A model generated the notes under the pieces. That model saw only the letters and a list, made by a program, of their open reading frames with translations. It had not been told where the DNA came from and did not search any database. Below are positions 5,004 to 7,149 of a stretch of DNA of 7,149 nt, piece by piece. The stretch spans positions 1 to 7,149 of the forward strand of contig JAZDHB010000056.1 in NCBI GenBank assembly GCA_043806415.1, written 5' to 3'. The DNA is from CAIXYX01 sp043806415 (GTDB lineage: Archaea; Micrarchaeota; Micrarchaeia; Anstonellales; Anstonellaceae). A program made the position numbers and the translations under genes. Within the stretch, counting starts at the first letter, position 1. Every line of letters begins with the position of its first letter.

Positions 5004-6845
5004 ATGAAGCGAATCACGGGCAGGATGATTATGAAAATGAAAATCTCGGACTATCTCATCGGCTACCTCTCGGCGCAGGGGATCGACCACGGCTTTTTCA
5101 TGATCGGCGGCGCGCTGGGCCACATCGCCGACGCGTGCGCGCGCAAGGAGTTCGCCCTGTACACCATGCACCACGAGCAGGCGGCCGCCTTCGCGGCCGA
5201 AGGCCAGGCCGTGATGAGCCGCAAGCCCGGGCTGGCGATGGCCACCTCGGGGCCGGGGGCGACCAATCTCATCACCGGCATCGGAAGCGCGTTCTACGCC
5301 TCCCTGCCGACCATCTTCGTCACCGGCCAGGTGAACACCTACGAATCCAACACCAAGGGCAAGGGGAGGCAGGTCGGATTCCAGGAGACCGACATCGTCT
5401 CCATCATCAAGCCCATCACGAAATACGCCGTGCAGGTCTCGGACCCGACGCGGGCGGCTTACGAGGTGGAGAAAGCGGTTTTCATCGCCACGCAGGGCCG
5501 CCCGGGGCCCGTGCTGCTGGATTTCCCCCTCGACATCCAGCGCACGGAGATCGAACCAGATAAGCTGGCGCATTTCCTTGGCTCGGTCGAGCACGCGAAG
5601 ATGGCGGAGGAGAGGAAAGATCCGAGTGCGCAGGTAAAGACGTTCGTCACCATGCTCTCGAAGGCCAAGCGGCCCATCCTCATGCTCGGGCACGGGGTGC
5701 GCATCTCCGGCGCCCAGCGGGAGGTGGAGGCGCTCATCGACAAGGCCCGCATCCCGTTCGTCGCCACGCTCATGGGCACCGACGCGGTGCGCAACGACCA
5801 TCCGCTCTATTTCGGCTTCATCGGCACGTATGGCTTGCGCCACTCGAATTTCGCCCTCGCCAACGCCGACCTGGTCATCGTGCTGGGCGCGCGCCTGGAC
5901 TCGAGGCAGGTGGGCGTGCAGGCTTCCAAATTCGCGCCCGGAGCAAAGAAAATCCATGTGGATATCGACCCGAGCGAGCTGGGCTCGGGCATCCGCGAGG
6001 ACCTCTCCGTATGCGCGGATATCAAGGGATTCCTTTTGCCCTGCCTCCAGACGATGCCGGCCGTGAAAGAGCGCAAGGAATGGACCGGCTTCCTTAAAGG
6101 GCTCAAGGAAACGTATGCCTTGCCCGATCAGGAGATCGGGCCGGACGAAATCAGCCCCAATGCGGCCATCGGAGCCCTCGCGGACGCGTCCCGGGAGAAG
6201 GACATCGTCAGCGTGGACGTGGGCTCCCACCAGATGTGGTTCGCCCAGAGCTGGAAGGTCAAGCGCGGACAGGTCGTGCTCACCAACGGCGGCATGGGCC
6301 CCATGGGCTGCGCCCTACCCACGGCCATCGGCGCCTCGCTCTCCGAGCGCTCCCGGGGCGCGTGGGTGGTGTGCGGGGACGGGGGATTCCAGGTCAACAT
6401 CCAGGAGATGCAGACCGTGGCGCGCAACAAGCTGCCGATCAAGATGGTGGTGCTCAACAACAACTCGCTCGGGATGCTCACCCAGTTCCAGACCGAGAAT
6501 TTCGAGGGCCGGCTCATCGGCAGCGTGGACGGCTACGACGCGCCCGATTTCGTGCGGGTGTCGGAGGGCTATGGCATCCCGGCCCGGCGCGCGTCCAGGC
6601 GCTCCGAACTGGCCGCATCCGTTTCCTGGCTCGCCTCGCAGAAGGGGCCCGCCCTGCTCGAGATCGTGGTGCCCCGCACGTATTGGGCGCTGCCCAAGGC
6701 CAGCTACAACCGGCCCGTGGTGGACATGAAGCCGCTCCTGCCCGAAGAGGAGATGAAGAAGGCGCTCAAGTATGTCTGGGACGACTACGTGCGGGTGCGC
6801 GATGGGCGCGACGAGCCGGCCAAGGTGCGCACGCCCGGCCCGTGA
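5004..6845 (+). CDS. Thiamine-diphosphate-dependent enzyme, acetolactate synthase superfamily (YerE-like candidate)
   Basis: A 613-aa three-domain ThDP enzyme. Counting from 5004, the N-terminal Pyr domain has the cofactor-activating glutamate E58 (HHEQAAAFAAEG), then TSGPGATNLITGIGSA (81-96), TGQV and GFQETD. The central domain runs through LMLGHGVR and VIVLGARLDSRQVG. The C-terminal PP domain has the Mg-ThDP motif GDGG (458-461) ending in NNN (485-487). The tail YNRPVVDMKPLLPEEEM resembles ThDP proteins found in polysaccharide clusters rather than biosynthetic acetolactate synthases, and no ilvN, ilvC or ilvD is adjacent. In this setting a role like YerE (pyruvate-derived two-carbon transfer to a 4-keto deoxysugar) is more attractive than branched-chain amino acid synthesis; this is inference. 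The start is uncertain: ATGs at 5004, 5025, 5031 and 5037 are all in frame. The family usually begins at MKISDYL (5037), a G-run at 4997-5002 could serve the later ATGs as ribosome binding site, and the 4971-4979 box would give near-leaderless use of 5004. Confidence 0.9.
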   Translation: MKRITGRMIMKMKISDYLIGYLSAQGIDHGFFMIGGALGHIADACARKEFALYTMHHEQAAAFAAEGQAVMSRKPGLAMATSGPGATNLITGIGSAFYASLPTIFVTGQVNTYESNTKGKGRQVGFQETDIVSIIKPITKYAVQVSDPTRAAYEVEKAVFIATQGRPGPVLLDFPLDIQRTEIEPDKLAHFLGSVEHAKMAEERKDPSAQVKTFVTMLSKAKRPILMLGHGVRISGAQREVEALIDKARIPFVATLMGTDAVRNDHPLYFGFIGTYGLRHSNFALANADLVIVLGARLDSRQVGVQASKFAPGAKKIHVDIDPSELGSGIREDLSVCADIKGFLLPCLQTMPAVKERKEWTGFLKGLKETYALPDQEIGPDEISPNAAIGALADASREKDIVSVDVGSHQMWFAQSWKVKRGQVVLTNGGMGPMGCALPTAIGASLSERSRGAWVVCGDGGFQVNIQEMQTVARNKLPIKMVVLNNNSLGMLTQFQTENFEGRLIGSVDGYDAPDFVRVSEGYGIPARRASRRSELAASVSWLASQKGPALLEIVVPRTYWALPKASYNRPVVDMKPLLPEEEMKKALKYVWDDYVRVRDGRDEPAKVRTPGP

Positions 6846-6884
6846 AAGCGACGCATAAAAAAAAACGCGGACTTTCGTTCCTGT

Positions 6885-6916
6885 CCGGCTCGCGCAAGTC
6901 GGCTCGGGCGCGCCGG
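6885..6916. repeat. GC-rich imperfect hairpin downstream of the ThDP gene
   Basis: CCGGC (6885-6889) pairs with GCCGG (6912-6916), and GCGC (6892-6895) with GCGC (6908-6911), leaving a 2-nt bulge and a 12-nt loop. It lies 40 nt after the ThDP stop and about 85 nt before the prefoldin start. No T-run follows, so it is not a canonical terminator. It may be chance in such GC-rich DNA. The rest of the 155-nt gap holds an A9 run at 6857-6865 and the prefoldin promoter candidate. Confidence 0.25.
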
Positions 6917-6958
6917 CGGATGGAAACGGTTAAAACCACTGCATTCGAATAGAGAAAC

Positions 6959-6968
6959 ATAAATAAAG
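6959..6968 (+). promoter_or_regulatory. Candidate TATA box for the prefoldin gene
   Basis: ATAAATAAAG at 6959-6968, preceded by the purine-rich GAGAAAC that would fit a BRE, is an AT island in GC-rich DNA. A start of transcription about 26 nt downstream falls near 6989, giving a leader of about 12 nt that includes the GGTG at 6990-6993, which could pair with the 16S rRNA 3' end. A second AT element, GATTTATC at 6971-6978, would instead predict leaderless initiation at the ATG at 7001. Consensus-based inference. Confidence 0.4.
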
Positions 6969-7000
6969 ACGATTTATCTCGTTTGTGAGGGTGTTTTTCG

Positions 7001-7149
7001 ATGGCTGAACCGATACGCGACCCGGGAAAATTGCAGGCGCAGATCGACGAATTCCAGAATTTGCAGAGGCAGATGCAGCTGGTCATGATGCAGCACCAGC
7101 AGATCCAGGTCGCCCTCGAGGAATTGAAAGCCGCCAAAGCGGAACTCGC
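7001..7149 (+). CDS. pfdB: Prefoldin beta subunit, N-terminal part (3' end outside window)
   Basis: The ATG at 7001 opens a frame of 49 full codons to the right edge: MAEPIRDPGKLQAQ, then IDEFQNLQRQMQLVMMQ, then HQQIQVALEELKAAKAEL. This is one long, Gln-rich amphipathic helix with hydrophobic residues at heptad spacing, matching the first coiled-coil helix of archaeal prefoldin beta (compare the family pattern LxQxQxLQQQLQxVxxQKQxxExxLxEAxxALxEL). Prefoldin beta is normally about 110-125 aa, so roughly 40% is visible; the beta-hairpin and second helix are off the window. Prefoldin (alpha2-beta4) is a jellyfish-shaped cytosolic chaperone that passes unfolded proteins to the group II chaperonin. 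The gene marks the right boundary of the glycan cluster and is the main evidence that the DNA is archaeal. A different coiled-coil protein cannot be fully excluded from 49 residues. Confidence 0.78.
   Translation, partial: MAEPIRDPGKLQAQIDEFQNLQRQMQLVMMQHQQIQVALEELKAAKAEL

Noticed and set aside
4989..6230. A 413-codon open frame antisense to the ThDP gene
   Set aside because: Its His/Arg/Gly/Asp-rich translation has no recognisable domain, and it lies opposite a frame with full ThDP motifs. Long antisense frames are expected in GC-rich codon usage.
6920..6952. Ten-codon ORF METVKTTAFE upstream of prefoldin
   Set aside because: Too short to support; no ribosome binding site and no conservation evidence.
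6841..7000. tRNA or structured small RNA in the pre-prefoldin gap
   Set aside because: No cloverleaf, T-loop motif or acceptor pairing could be built; only an imperfect GC-rich hairpin is visible.

Overview
The window is about 60% GC and gene-dense. It looks archaeal. The strongest sign is the partial gene at the right edge, which reads as a prefoldin beta subunit, a chaperonin co-factor typical of archaea and eukaryotes and generally absent from bacteria. AT-rich boxes about 26 nt upstream of start codons also fit archaeal leaderless or short-leader transcription. The lineage cannot be fixed from this sequence; a DPANN-type or other uncultivated archaeon is possible.

Almost everything left of the prefoldin gene is a nucleotide-sugar and glycan cluster built around GDP-deoxyhexoses. 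A plus-strand block (2-3950) holds the C-terminal half of GDP-mannose 4,6-dehydratase (Gmd); a GDP-fucose-synthase-type epimerase/reductase (Fcl/ColC-like); a DegT-family PLP enzyme whose catalytic lysine is replaced by histidine, the hallmark of ColD-type 3-dehydratases; and a GT10 fucosyltransferase-type glycosyltransferase. The last three are spaced 3-4 nt apart and surely form one operon. Convergent to it lies a minus-strand SDR sugar reductase (4020-4949). Divergent from that is a large thiamine-diphosphate (ThDP) enzyme of the acetolactate-synthase superfamily (5004-6845). The divergent pair shares a 54-nt intergenic region with one central AT box.

The set suggests a pathway. Gmd makes GDP-4-keto-6-deoxymannose. 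The His-type PLP enzyme could remove the C3 hydroxyl. The Fcl/ColC-like enzyme could epimerise and reduce the product to GDP-fucose or a GDP-colitose-like sugar. The ThDP enzyme could instead add a two-carbon unit from pyruvate to the 4-keto sugar, as YerE does in yersiniose synthesis, with the minus-strand SDR as a ketoreductase. GT10 would transfer the finished sugar. A GDP-linked branched-chain deoxysugar route in an archaeon is the most interesting hypothesis here. It rests on family assignment and active-site residues, not on biochemistry.

Intergenic DNA is short. The 96-nt gap before the Fcl-like gene has an A-rich stretch followed by a perfect 9-bp inverted repeat. The 155-nt gap before the prefoldin gene holds a GC-rich imperfect hairpin and a promoter-like AT box. 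No tRNA, rRNA, CRISPR array or insertion sequence was seen.
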